NCBI GenBank assembly: GCA_938040655.1
Contig: CALHZK010000022.1
Location: forward strand, 1 to 51,527
Direction of reading: 5' to 3'
DNA: 51,527 nt
DNA from: an uncultured Candidatus Saccharibacteria bacterium
Lineage (GTDB): Bacteria; Patescibacteriota; Saccharimonadia; Saccharimonadales; Saccharimonadaceae
Shown: piece after piece, positions 9,048-16,799 of the stretch
Position numbering within the stretch: the stretch's first letter is position 1
How the letters are laid out: every line of letters starts with the position of its first letter
Made by a program: the position numbers and the translations under genes
Notes under the pieces: generated by a model
What the model saw: the letters and a program-made list of their open reading frames with translations, nothing else
Told to the model about the DNA's origin: nothing
Database searches by the model: none

Positions 9048-10013
9048 TTACGACTGAGTGTCAGCCAGTCGGACTAGCTCAGCTTCGCGCTGGGCTGATG
9101 TTTTGCGGCGGCTAGGCCGCGAGGAACTCGTCTGGCGCCGAGGGGTATGGGTTGAGGTTTTGGATAATGCTTTGGCTGGCTTTTTCTGAGGCTGCTGGTC
9201 GGCCTGACTTTTTGATTCACTCTTTGCCTGAGCTTGGGAGTTCCGGCGCCGGCCAGTCGCACGCTGTTTTGGCGACGGTGTGGCGTCTGCAGTCTGGGGC
9301 GGTACCACCGGTTGAGCTGATTCGATGAGCCGAGCAAACATCATCTTGCCCGCATCGGTCTGGAGGCTGCGAATAATCTCAATTCGCTTCTGCTGACCGA
9401 TATGTTTCTTAGCCTGCTCGACCACCACCATCGTACCATCTTGGAGATAGCCCACCGCCTGATGTGAATCTTGGCCCTTTTGCGTCAGATGAAGCTCCAG
9501 CTCATCACCAGGCAAATAACTCATCCGCAGGCTCTTGGCTAATTCGTTAATATTCAGGATCTGAATACCCTCTACCTGGGCCACCTTGTTAAGGTTATAG
9601 TCGAGCGTCAAAATAGCCGCACCGGTGTCGTGAGCAAGCTGCAATAGCCGATTATCAACCCCCTCTGGAATCCGCTGCGCATCATCTAGGAGTTGAAACG
9701 AATCCCCCAGGACGTCTTTGAGCTCTTTCATCGCATCCATGCCGAAACGAGCCCGCTCGCGCTTGGCGTGATCAGCACCGTCAGCCAGTAGTTGCAATTC
9801 CGCCAGCACACTCCGCGGTACAATAATCTGACCAAGCAGAAAGCCAGTCTTTGCTAGGTCAACCACTCGGCCGTCCATCAGCACCGAGGTGTCAACCAAT
9901 ATCGGTAGTCTATCACCCCGACCACGTTGGCGAGGCCGCCGCGCCATCAAGTAGATCTCTGCCATAATAAACAGCAGTAGAGCAATAATAAGTAGTTCAA
10001 ATGTATGTTTCAT
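9048..10013 (-). CDS. Membrane-anchored PIN/TRAM-domain protein (YacL-like)
   Basis: 321 residues. One N-terminal membrane segment (LLIIALLLFIMAEIYLMA) is followed by a PIN nuclease-like domain beginning ILVDTSVLMDGRV, with a second acidic site ILTLDYNLNK. A TRAM-like domain follows around GQDSHQAVGYLQDGTMVVVE. The last 90 residues are a basic, low-complexity Lys/Arg/Gln/Ser tail that is probably disordered and nucleic-acid binding. The family is the YacL type of putative RNase found beside radA in Firmicutes, where DisA often sits between them. The ATG at 10013 has the ribosome binding site AGAGGAAA; the upstream in-frame extension lacks one. It lies 22 nt after radA in the nusA-clpC-radA transcript. 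Confidence 0.8.
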   Translation of the reverse strand: MKHTFELLIIALLLFIMAEIYLMARRPRQRGRGDRLPILVDTSVLMDGRVVDLAKTGFLLGQIIVPRSVLAELQLLADGADHAKRERARFGMDAMKELKDVLGDSFQLLDDAQRIPEGVDNRLLQLAHDTGAAILTLDYNLNKVAQVEGIQILNINELAKSLRMSYLPGDELELHLTQKGQDSHQAVGYLQDGTMVVVEQAKKHIGQQKRIEIIRSLQTDAGKMMFARLIESAQPVVPPQTADATPSPKQRATGRRRNSQAQAKSESKSQADQQPQKKPAKALSKTSTHTPRRQTSSSRPSRRKTSAQREAELVRLADTQS

Positions 10014-10035
10014 AATATTTCCTCTGTCAATGACA

Positions 10036-11385
10036 TTATTGTAAATAATCAATCAGTGCCTGCCGCAGGCTACTCACCCCGCGTATAAACGGGTCTTTGT
10101 GGATATGAGGCGCAATCGCGTAAGTGAAGCCAAGCTTTTTAGCCTCCTTGATACGACTGTGCCACCCTTGAACCGAGCGAACCTCACCACCCAAGCCAAC
10201 CTCACCGAACACCACTGCATCATCGCTTAGCTTGCGCCCGGCACTGGCACTGGCGATCGCCATAGCGACTGCCAAATCAGCTGCGGGGTCGCTCAGCCTG
10301 AGGCCGCCAACTACATTGAGATAGATATCTTTATCGGCCAGACTAAGCTTGGTGCGCTTCTCGAGAACAGCGATCAGCACATTGAGCCGGTTCAGGTCAA
10401 AGCCGCTGGCAGTCCGCTTCGGATAGCCGAAAGTAGTTGGATTGACCAGCGCCTGAATTTCGACAAGCAATGGCCGCGCACCCTCCATTGTCGCCAACAC
10501 GATCGAGCCATCGAGATTTTGCCGTTCTGCGAGTAAGCTGGCTGACGGATTGGCGACGATACGGAGGCCGTCCTCATTCATCTCGAAAATCGCTGCTTCG
10601 CTGGTTGATCCATAACGATTTTTTTGCGCGCGTACGACCCGGAAGCCGCCATATCGATCACCCTCAAACTGAAGTACGACATCAACGAGATGCTCCAGTA
10701 CTTTTGGCCCCGCAATTGAGCCTTCTTTGGTGACATGCCCCACCAGGACAGTCGCGGTATGAGCTGCCTTGGCGGCCCGAATAATGACGTTGGATGCATT
10801 AGTGATCTGACTGACTGAGCCTGGTGCCGAACTGATATCAGCCAAACTCAGCGTCTGCACTGAGTCGACCACCACCAAATCATAATGACCAGCCTGCACC
10901 GAGGCAGCGATATCCTCAGCGCTACTGCTTGCCGCCAACTGCAAATCGGTCGAGTCAGCCGACCCCAGGCGCATCACTCGCATTTTCACCTGCGAAATCG
11001 ACTCCTCACCGCTGACATACAACACCCGATGCTGGCGCGCCACAAAGCCCGACACTTGCGCAAGTAGTGTGCTCTTGCCAATACCCGGCTGACCAGCCAT
11101 CAGCACGACACCGCCTGGCAGCAAACCACCGCCCAACACTTCATCAAGGTCGGCGATACCGGTTGATAAACGAGCTGACTCTGCAGCCGCAGTTGCCTGA
11201 TCAAGTGTCACAGCTTTGAGCACCCTACCGCGCGCACCTCCGCGGGCTACTGCTGAGCTGCCAGGTGTCGCCGCTACCTGCTCAACCAGAGAATTCCAGG
11301 CGCCACAGTTCTCGCAGCGACCAGCCCATTTAGAAAAGCTGGCTTGACACTGCTGGCAGACAAATTGGCTTCGCGACCGTGCCAT
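10036..11385 (-). CDS. radA: DNA repair protein RadA (Sms)
   Basis: 449 residues, full length. RadA is a RecA-like helicase that promotes branch migration in recombination and natural transformation. The N-terminal C4 zinc finger reads CQQCQASFSKWAGRCENC. Walker A is GQPGIGKST near residue 100, and the RadA-specific KNRFG motif appears as KNRYG near residue 253. The C-terminal Lon-protease-like domain is present (YPKRTASGFDLNRL...LRLSDPAADLAVA). The start codon overlaps the stop of the preceding gene by one base (TAATG), so the pair is coupled. Confidence 0.96.
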   Translation of the reverse strand: MARSRSQFVCQQCQASFSKWAGRCENCGAWNSLVEQVAATPGSSAVARGGARGRVLKAVTLDQATAAAESARLSTGIADLDEVLGGGLLPGGVVLMAGQPGIGKSTLLAQVSGFVARQHRVLYVSGEESISQVKMRVMRLGSADSTDLQLAASSSAEDIAASVQAGHYDLVVVDSVQTLSLADISSAPGSVSQITNASNVIIRAAKAAHTATVLVGHVTKEGSIAGPKVLEHLVDVVLQFEGDRYGGFRVVRAQKNRYGSTSEAAIFEMNEDGLRIVANPSASLLAERQNLDGSIVLATMEGARPLLVEIQALVNPTTFGYPKRTASGFDLNRLNVLIAVLEKRTKLSLADKDIYLNVVGGLRLSDPAADLAVAMAIASASAGRKLSDDAVVFGEVGLGGEVRSVQGWHSRIKEAKKLGFTYAIAPHIHKDPFIRGVSSLRQALIDYLQ

Positions 11386-12362
11386 TATTGTACCGCTTTC
11401 TGGCTATCAAGGCTATTATTAAGCTGGTCAATCTGACGACCAAGGGCATTGAGCTTTTCGGCAGCACTATTATATGCATCAATTTTTTGACTGATAGTCT
11501 GCTGCCGACGCTTCAGCTGCTCTCCAGTCGCTGCCAGTGCTGCCCGCTCGCTCGCGAACTCAGCCTGCGACGAAAACCGATTAGCCTGAGCGCGCGTATT
11601 GAAATCCTCGACCTGCCGATTATAGGTCGTCACATCCGCTAGGTAGCGAGTTGTCAATTGCTCAATCTCACTCTTGCGCCGTGCCAACTGGGCCGATAAC
11701 GCCTCGGCCTGCACTTCAGCTACCTCAAACTGCTGGTTATAGTGAGCATGGAGCCGCAGCAGTGCTGACCTATCAGCAATATAGCCAGCGTAATGTTGCT
11801 CGAGCTCATCGCCCAAATTGGCAAACTCTGTGCCCAATATAGAATGCAGCTCATTGGCTCGCGAGCCAGGCTGCGCACGATCGTAATAGGCCATGCGCTT
11901 CGCCAACTTATCAGTCTTGACTCGCTGATAGGCTGCCTCGAGGAGCTGACTGAGCCGTGCCCGCTGCTCAGCCGAATAGCGAGACCACGCAACATGGAGC
12001 ATCTCATGCGCCGCGGTCACTTCTTTGATCCCATCAAGCTGCTGGTCGGCCACATTATAAATATGGATGGTGTCCTTTCCTTGCACATAGCAGCCGATGA
12101 TCGGACTCGCCTTCTCGACCCGCCGACAATCTTGATTAAACTGGCTGGCGCCCTCCAGCCGTGGGTGAGCTAGATAAAAATAGAACTTTGCCCGATCGGT
12201 CATGGTAGCCCGCTGGGCCAAACGAGTAATTGCCTCATCTGGCCGATACTGCCACACTCGGACCTGGTCAAAAACCAACTGGCTATTGATAACCAACCAA
12301 TAGCCACCAATAGCCACCGCCAGACACACAGCACCACCGAGCAGACTACGAATTTTTGACAT
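11385..12362 (-). CDS. Membrane-anchored HEXXH putative metalloprotease with coiled-coil tail
   Basis: 325 residues from the ATG at 12362, which has GAGGTGG upstream and overlaps the clpC stop by 17 nt. An N-terminal membrane segment (residues 7-26) precedes an external domain with the zincin motif HEMLH at 119-123 (AAHEMLHVAWSRYS), typical of gluzincin-like peptidases. Two cysteines (C79, C91) could form a disulphide. Residues from about 205 to the end form a long Gln/Ala/Arg-rich coiled coil. No named family comes to mind. It sits between clpC and radA, where Firmicutes do not carry such a gene. Cell-envelope proteolysis is plausible but is inference from the motif and topology alone. Confidence 0.6.
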   Translation of the reverse strand: MSKIRSLLGGAVCLAVAIGGYWLVINSQLVFDQVRVWQYRPDEAITRLAQRATMTDRAKFYFYLAHPRLEGASQFNQDCRRVEKASPIIGCYVQGKDTIHIYNVADQQLDGIKEVTAAHEMLHVAWSRYSAEQRARLSQLLEAAYQRVKTDKLAKRMAYYDRAQPGSRANELHSILGTEFANLGDELEQHYAGYIADRSALLRLHAHYNQQFEVAEVQAEALSAQLARRKSEIEQLTTRYLADVTTYNRQVEDFNTRAQANRFSSQAEFASERAALAATGEQLKRRQQTISQKIDAYNSAAEKLNALGRQIDQLNNSLDSQKAVQ

Positions 12363-14802
12363 CGATCGCCACCTCATGATTCTTTACCCGTGCGGTGAGG
12401 CTGGCACCAGGTCGAGCTGCCCCAGACAGCAACACGTCACTCAATGGGTCAGCCAGCATTGCCTGAATTGTCCGCCGCAGCGCCCGTGCTCCCCGCTGTT
12501 CATCAAAACCGTTGTCTATAATACAGCGTTTCGCAGCTGAGGTAATCGTCAGCGTCATTTGTTGAGCACCGACAGCCTCTTTTAGCTCACGTACAATCGT
12601 GTCAAATATTTTGCCAACAACTGGCCGAGTCAGCTGCTTGAATGTCAGTATTGCATCGAAGCGCCCCACTAGCTCTGGCCGCAAAAAGTTCTCCAGCTCG
12701 CGCTGCGTCGCCCGAGCATTGCGCTCATCGTGCCGACTTTCGCCTGGTGAAGCGTCGACCGCAAAACCCAATTCCCCCTGGCGAGACATCGCCTCAGCAC
12801 CAATATTGCTGGTCAAGATGATAATTGTCTGGCGAAAACTCACGTGGCGACCCTGCGCGTCAGTCAATTGACCGTCCTCTAATAGCTGGAGTAAGAGGTT
12901 TAAGATGTCCGGATGCGCCTTATCGATCTCATCAAACAGCACGACACTGTATGGCTGGCGACGAACTCGATCAGTCAGCGTCCCGCCATCGTCGTAGCCA
13001 ATATAACCAGCTGGCGCGCCGACTAACCGACTGGCAGTGTGGCGCTCTGCCAGTTCACTCATATCAAGCTTGATCAAGTGCTGATCACCGCCAAACACCT
13101 CGCGCGCCAACACCCGGGCGAGCTCTGTCTTGCCGACACCAGTCGGCCCCAAAAAGACGAATGAGCCAAGTGGCCCAGATTGCCGACTCAATCCAGCTCG
13201 GGCCCGACGAATCGTCCGCGCCAATGTGGCGACTGCCTCATCCTGCCCAATGACTGATCGGCGCAGCCGCTGCTCGAGCTTGACTAAGCTTTTTCGCTCG
13301 CTGGCCGCCACCTTCTCGACTGGCACGCCAGTCATCGCCGCCACCGCCCGCCGTACGTCCGCCTCTACCAATCGTGGCAGCACCGGATTCTCTGGCGGTA
13401 AGTCAGCTCGCTGACGCTCGAGCTGCCGCATCTGCATCTTGATCATTGCTGCCCGCTGATACTCCTCTGACTCAACTGCCACATCAAGCGTATCTGCTAG
13501 CTGTGCCAGTTGCCGTGTCAGCTTTTGTCGCTTTGTCTGCCGAGCAGGGCGAGACGAATTGACGAGAGCTGCCGCTTCATCCAACACATCAATCGCCTTA
13601 TCTGGCAGCCGCCGGTCAGTCAGATAGCGCTGGCTCAGCTCGACGCTGCACTGCACCACCTCGTCCGAGATAGTAAGACGATGATGCGCCGCAAGTTTAT
13701 CCGCGACGACCCGCACCATCTGGACTGCGGTCGGCGTGTCTGGCTCAGTCACCGTCACCGCTTGAAAGCGCCGCGACAAGGCAGCATCTTTCTCAATATA
13801 TTTACGGTATTCCTCAAACGTTGTTGCGCCAATTAAACGCAACTCACCACGAGCCAGTGCCGGCTTCAATACATTTGCGGCGTCCATCGACCCTTCAGCC
13901 GAGCCCGCACCGACCAGTAAATGAAGCTCATCAATAAACAAAATAATCTCCTGGTGCGCTCGCACGATAGCGATAATTTTTTGCAGCCGCTCCTCAAACT
14001 GACCGCGAAACTTCGTCCCAGCAACCATCGACGCCACATCCAATTGCACCAGCCGCTTCCCTTGTAAGAATTCCGGCACCTGGCCCGCCACGATTCGCTG
14101 CGCTAACCCCTCAACAACCGCCGTTTTACCGACTCCCGGCTCACCGATGAGGGCGGGGTTATTCTTGTGTCGCCGCCCCAAGATAGTGATGAGCCGAGCC
14201 GTCTCTCTATCGCGGCCAGCGATCGGGTCGAGCCCACCAGCTCGAGCCCGTTCGGTGAGATCAGTGCCGTATTGATCAAGTACTTTGCGCGCAGTCTGCG
14301 TGTCACGAGAGGCTATCTCCTCATACTCATCCTGCATTGCCTCAAATTGCTGCCGATCAAACATATCCTCGAGCCGACCTCGGATCTGCGCAATATCAAC
14401 ATTCATATCATGAAGTAGCTTCGTAGCCCGGGCGTCTTGCTGAAGCAATATACTATATATGATATGCTCAGTGCCAATGCGTGGCTGTCCGAACTCAACC
14501 GCTAACTGCCATGCTGTACGCATCATCTCGAGCACCTCAGCGTTCATCCCTTTTTGGATAATGACTACAGTGAAGGGCTGTGCCGTCAAATCAAGCGCCA
14601 TCTCTGCACGATCAAGTGTCACGCCATTCTCAGCCAAAATCTTCGCTCCCAACGATGAATTCTGCGCCAATACTCCCAGCAGTACATGCTCTGTGCCAAT
14701 GTATTGGCTACCGCTATTGTGGGCCAACAGGCCAGCTCGCTGCAAGCTCGCCCTGGCAGTCTCAGTCAGCCGAGCTTCTAGATCAGAAAAACCTTCCGGC
14801 AT
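12346..14802 (-). CDS. clpC: ATP-dependent Clp protease ATP-binding subunit ClpC
   Basis: 818 residues. ClpC is an AAA+ unfoldase that delivers proteins to ClpP. The double Clp-N repeat spans about 1-145 (IGTEHVLLGVLAQ, IGTEHIIYSILLQ). AAA domain 1 has GEPGVGKT near residue 219. The UVR-like middle segment (AAMIKMQMRQLERQRADLP) distinguishes ClpC from ClpA and ClpB. AAA domain 2 has GPTGVGKTELAR near residue 550 and the sensor region ILTSNIGAEAM. The ribosome binding site AAAGGAGG precedes the ATG, 32 nt downstream of nusA. The usual ctsR and mcsAB regulators are absent here. Confidence 0.95.
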   Translation of the reverse strand: MPEGFSDLEARLTETARASLQRAGLLAHNSGSQYIGTEHVLLGVLAQNSSLGAKILAENGVTLDRAEMALDLTAQPFTVVIIQKGMNAEVLEMMRTAWQLAVEFGQPRIGTEHIIYSILLQQDARATKLLHDMNVDIAQIRGRLEDMFDRQQFEAMQDEYEEIASRDTQTARKVLDQYGTDLTERARAGGLDPIAGRDRETARLITILGRRHKNNPALIGEPGVGKTAVVEGLAQRIVAGQVPEFLQGKRLVQLDVASMVAGTKFRGQFEERLQKIIAIVRAHQEIILFIDELHLLVGAGSAEGSMDAANVLKPALARGELRLIGATTFEEYRKYIEKDAALSRRFQAVTVTEPDTPTAVQMVRVVADKLAAHHRLTISDEVVQCSVELSQRYLTDRRLPDKAIDVLDEAAALVNSSRPARQTKRQKLTRQLAQLADTLDVAVESEEYQRAAMIKMQMRQLERQRADLPPENPVLPRLVEADVRRAVAAMTGVPVEKVAASERKSLVKLEQRLRRSVIGQDEAVATLARTIRRARAGLSRQSGPLGSFVFLGPTGVGKTELARVLAREVFGGDQHLIKLDMSELAERHTASRLVGAPAGYIGYDDGGTLTDRVRRQPYSVVLFDEIDKAHPDILNLLLQLLEDGQLTDAQGRHVSFRQTIIILTSNIGAEAMSRQGELGFAVDASPGESRHDERNARATQRELENFLRPELVGRFDAILTFKQLTRPVVGKIFDTIVRELKEAVGAQQMTLTITSAAKRCIIDNGFDEQRGARALRRTIQAMLADPLSDVLLSGAARPGASLTARVKNHEVAIDVKNS

Positions 14803-14834
14803 ATCGTTGCCTCCTTTCTGTGAGCTGTATGCAG

Positions 14835-15956
14835 TTACTCCGCGACCTCCTCGACAGCATTCATCAGACTGTCTTCGATATTCTTTCGCGGCTTTGTCTC
14901 TGATTTTGCAGCAGCTTTTGCTTCAATATCTAATTCATAGCCAGTGAGGCGGCTCGCCAGACGAACATTCTGCCCAGCCCGGCCAATCGCGACTGATTGC
15001 TGATCCTCGCTGACATAGACAGTCGCTCGCTTAGCCTCTTCGTCGACCGTCACACTAAGCACCTCGGCGGGGCTCATCGCATTCGCGATAAAGTCAGCTG
15101 GGTTATCTTCATACGGGATAATGTCAACCTTCTCCTGCTCGCCAATTTCGTTCATCACTGCCTGCACACGTGTGCCATGACCGCCAACGAAGGTGCCGAC
15201 CGGGTCAACCCCCGGCAATACCGATGAGACTGCCAACTTGGTGCGCCGGCCAGCCTCGCGAGCAATCTTTTTGATCTCAACTGCACCGGTTTCCATCTCT
15301 GGAACCTCTTGGCTAAATAGATAGTGAACAAACTCTTCGTTGCCACGACTGAGAATAAGCTGCGGGCCACGACCCTCGCGTTCAATATCTTTGATATACA
15401 CCTTAATACGCCGGCCAACCCCATAGTACTCTCCAGGAATCTGCTCACTTTGCGGCATGATACCGGTCGCTTTGCCAAGCTCGACCCGGACAACTCGTGG
15501 TTCTACTCGCTGGATAGTCCCAGTCACTACTGTGCCAATTTTATCCTCAAACTCCGCCAGCACTACCTCTCGCTCAGCCTCGCGTAGCCGCTGCAAAATC
15601 ACTTGCTTGGCGGTCTGCGCTGCCACTCGCCCAAAGGTTGTCACGTTGTGTCGGCTTATGACAACCTCCTGGCCGAGCTCTGCCGTCGCATCAAGCTGGC
15701 GCGCATCCTCAAGGCTGATCTGATTTGTCTCGTTGTCGACCTCTTCAACAACCGTTTTGACTACTGACACCTCTGCCGTACCGTTATTCATATTGAGATT
15801 GGCTCGCACCAACTGGTCACGCTCACCGTTGTCACGCCGCCACGCTGCCGCGATCGCCTGCTCAATCACCTCCAAAACCGTTTCCTCTGGTAGGTTTTTT
15901 TCCTCAGCAATTGTCCGCAGCGCCAAGGTAAGCTGTTTAATGTTCAAATCTTCCAT
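14835..15956 (-). CDS. nusA: Transcription termination/antitermination factor NusA
   Basis: 373 residues; binds RNA polymerase and nascent RNA to modulate pausing and termination. The N-terminal RNAP-binding domain (MEDLNIKQLTLALRTIAEEKN) is followed by an S1 domain (GTVVTGTIQRVEPRVVRVELG) and two KH domains (GHGTRVQAVMNEIGEQEKVDI, then AIGRAGQNVRLASRLTGYELDI). There is a short acidic C-terminus and no E. coli-type AR repeats. AAGGAG lies 7 nt before the ATG. It heads a five-gene transcript, with two candidate promoters upstream. Confidence 0.96.
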   Translation of the reverse strand: MEDLNIKQLTLALRTIAEEKNLPEETVLEVIEQAIAAAWRRDNGERDQLVRANLNMNNGTAEVSVVKTVVEEVDNETNQISLEDARQLDATAELGQEVVISRHNVTTFGRVAAQTAKQVILQRLREAEREVVLAEFEDKIGTVVTGTIQRVEPRVVRVELGKATGIMPQSEQIPGEYYGVGRRIKVYIKDIEREGRGPQLILSRGNEEFVHYLFSQEVPEMETGAVEIKKIAREAGRRTKLAVSSVLPGVDPVGTFVGGHGTRVQAVMNEIGEQEKVDIIPYEDNPADFIANAMSPAEVLSVTVDEEAKRATVYVSEDQQSVAIGRAGQNVRLASRLTGYELDIEAKAAAKSETKPRKNIEDSLMNAVEEVAE

Positions 15957-15977
15957 GCTATGCTCCTTCTTGTCTCT

Positions 15978-15983
15978 ATTATA
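15978..15983 (-). promoter_or_regulatory. Proximal -10 box of nusA
   Basis: The reverse strand reads TATAAT followed by AGAGACAAG and the AAGGAG ribosome binding site of nusA. It implies a leader of about 15 nt. The -35 region is weak. Confidence 0.5.
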
Positions 15984-15996
15984 CTACTCTGACAGC

Positions 15997-16020
15997 AAAA
16001 ATTCCGACCTGAGAGGCCGG
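15997..16020 (-). terminator. Terminator-like hairpin upstream of nusA
   Basis: On the reverse strand CCGGCC-TCTCA-GGTCGG forms a 6-bp stem (one G-U pair) followed by AATTTTT. It lies just downstream of a consensus promoter and upstream of the proximal nusA promoter, so it could end the nuclease-gene transcript or attenuate the distal nusA promoter. Confidence 0.5.
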
Positions 16021-16036
16021 ATTAATGAACCCTCTC

Positions 16037-16066
16037 ATTATAGCCGAGCGGCAGGCGGTCTGTCAA
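16037..16066 (-). promoter_or_regulatory. Consensus sigma-70-type promoter, distal to nusA
   Basis: The reverse strand has perfect TTGACA (16061-16066), an 18-bp spacer and perfect TATAAT (16037-16042), the best hexamer pair in the window. The predicted transcription start is near 16030, only a few bases before the terminator-like hairpin. Confidence 0.7.
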
Positions 16067-16079
16067 GGCCCGGCAGCGC

Positions 16080-16763
16080 TTATGAGCACCCAGCGAGCAC
16101 TTTTGCGATCGATTCCTTCTCGGCAGCTGTCACCCACAGGTGATATTTTCGTTTGACCGCCACTTGCCGCTGCACATATTGGCAGCGAAATGGCTTGTAC
16201 GCCGGCAGCCAAGTCGCGGCGTCGCTGTCGCCTTTTGCTTGATTTGCGGCGCCATCAACTGCTAGCAAATTGAGCGGGTCATTTGCCAACTGCTGCCGTG
16301 CGGCACTGCTCAGCCCCTGCGCACCTTTTTGCCATGCATCACTCAGCGCCACCACATGGTCGATCTGCACCTTGGCTGAGCTGTTTGGACCACGCCGAAA
16401 CTGGATATCTGCCCCAGTGTAAGGGTCGTGTAGTCGGCCAGCGAGCACACGGCATTTGTCGTCAACTTTTTTATCTTGAAGATCTCGGGCGAGGATAATC
16501 TCTCGCGTCGAACAGCCACCTGGTTTATCCCAGCCACCACCAAATTGTTGCCGCGAATAATCTGTCTTTGGTGCCCGGCCTTTGACCGCCAGTTTATCAA
16601 GCTCTGCTGCCGCTGTCGAACCACCAAATAATTGCTTTTGCAGCGATGGCGAACCAGACGATGGCTGAGGGGTTGCCAAGCGACTTGCCCACAACACCAA
16701 ACCAGCGAGCGCCACTATCAGCAGGGCACTGATCTGGCGGCGACGAATTGCTGATCGCTTCAT
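16080..16763 (-). CDS. Secreted HNH-type (DUF1524-like) nuclease
   Basis: 227 residues. The N-terminus (MKRSAIRRRQIS followed by ALLIVALAGLVLWAS) is a signal peptide or membrane anchor. The HNH/beta-beta-alpha-metal core reads QIDHVVALSDAW, then NDPLNLLAVDGAANQAKGD, as in extracellular nucleases of the DUF1524/GmrSD-C group. Paired cysteines (TREIILARD preceded by GGCS, CRVLAG, CQYV, AGCS) suggest disulphides in an exported protein. The ATG at 16763 was chosen over the one at 16767-16769 because it lies 6 nt after the -10 box. A role in degrading host or environmental DNA for nucleotide salvage is inference. It diverges from the aminopeptidase gene with only 20 bp between start codons. Confidence 0.8.
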   Translation of the reverse strand: MKRSAIRRRQISALLIVALAGLVLWASRLATPQPSSGSPSLQKQLFGGSTAAAELDKLAVKGRAPKTDYSRQQFGGGWDKPGGCSTREIILARDLQDKKVDDKCRVLAGRLHDPYTGADIQFRRGPNSSAKVQIDHVVALSDAWQKGAQGLSSAARQQLANDPLNLLAVDGAANQAKGDSDAATWLPAYKPFRCQYVQRQVAVKRKYHLWVTAAEKESIAKVLAGCS

Positions 16764-16799
16764 ACTCATAGTATACTAAACTCATGCAACAGGTTCCAA
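16748..16799. promoter_or_regulatory. Bidirectional leaderless promoter on a 10-bp palindrome
   Basis: TAGTATACTA (16769-16778) is a perfect palindrome and reads TATACT as a -10 box on both strands. Plus strand: TTGCTG (16748-16753), 18-bp spacer, TATACT, 6 nt, ATG 16784. Minus strand: TTGGAA (16794-16799), 18-bp spacer, TATACT, 6 nt, ATG 16763. The two -10 boxes overlap, so the two polymerases should compete. Confidence 0.6.

Noticed and set aside
16031..16036. GAGAGG could pair with CCTCTC downstream to make an antiterminator for the nusA hairpin.
   Set aside because: GAGAGG lies between the -10 hexamer and the predicted transcription start, so it would not be in the RNA from that promoter. 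It could act only in readthrough from the nuclease gene.
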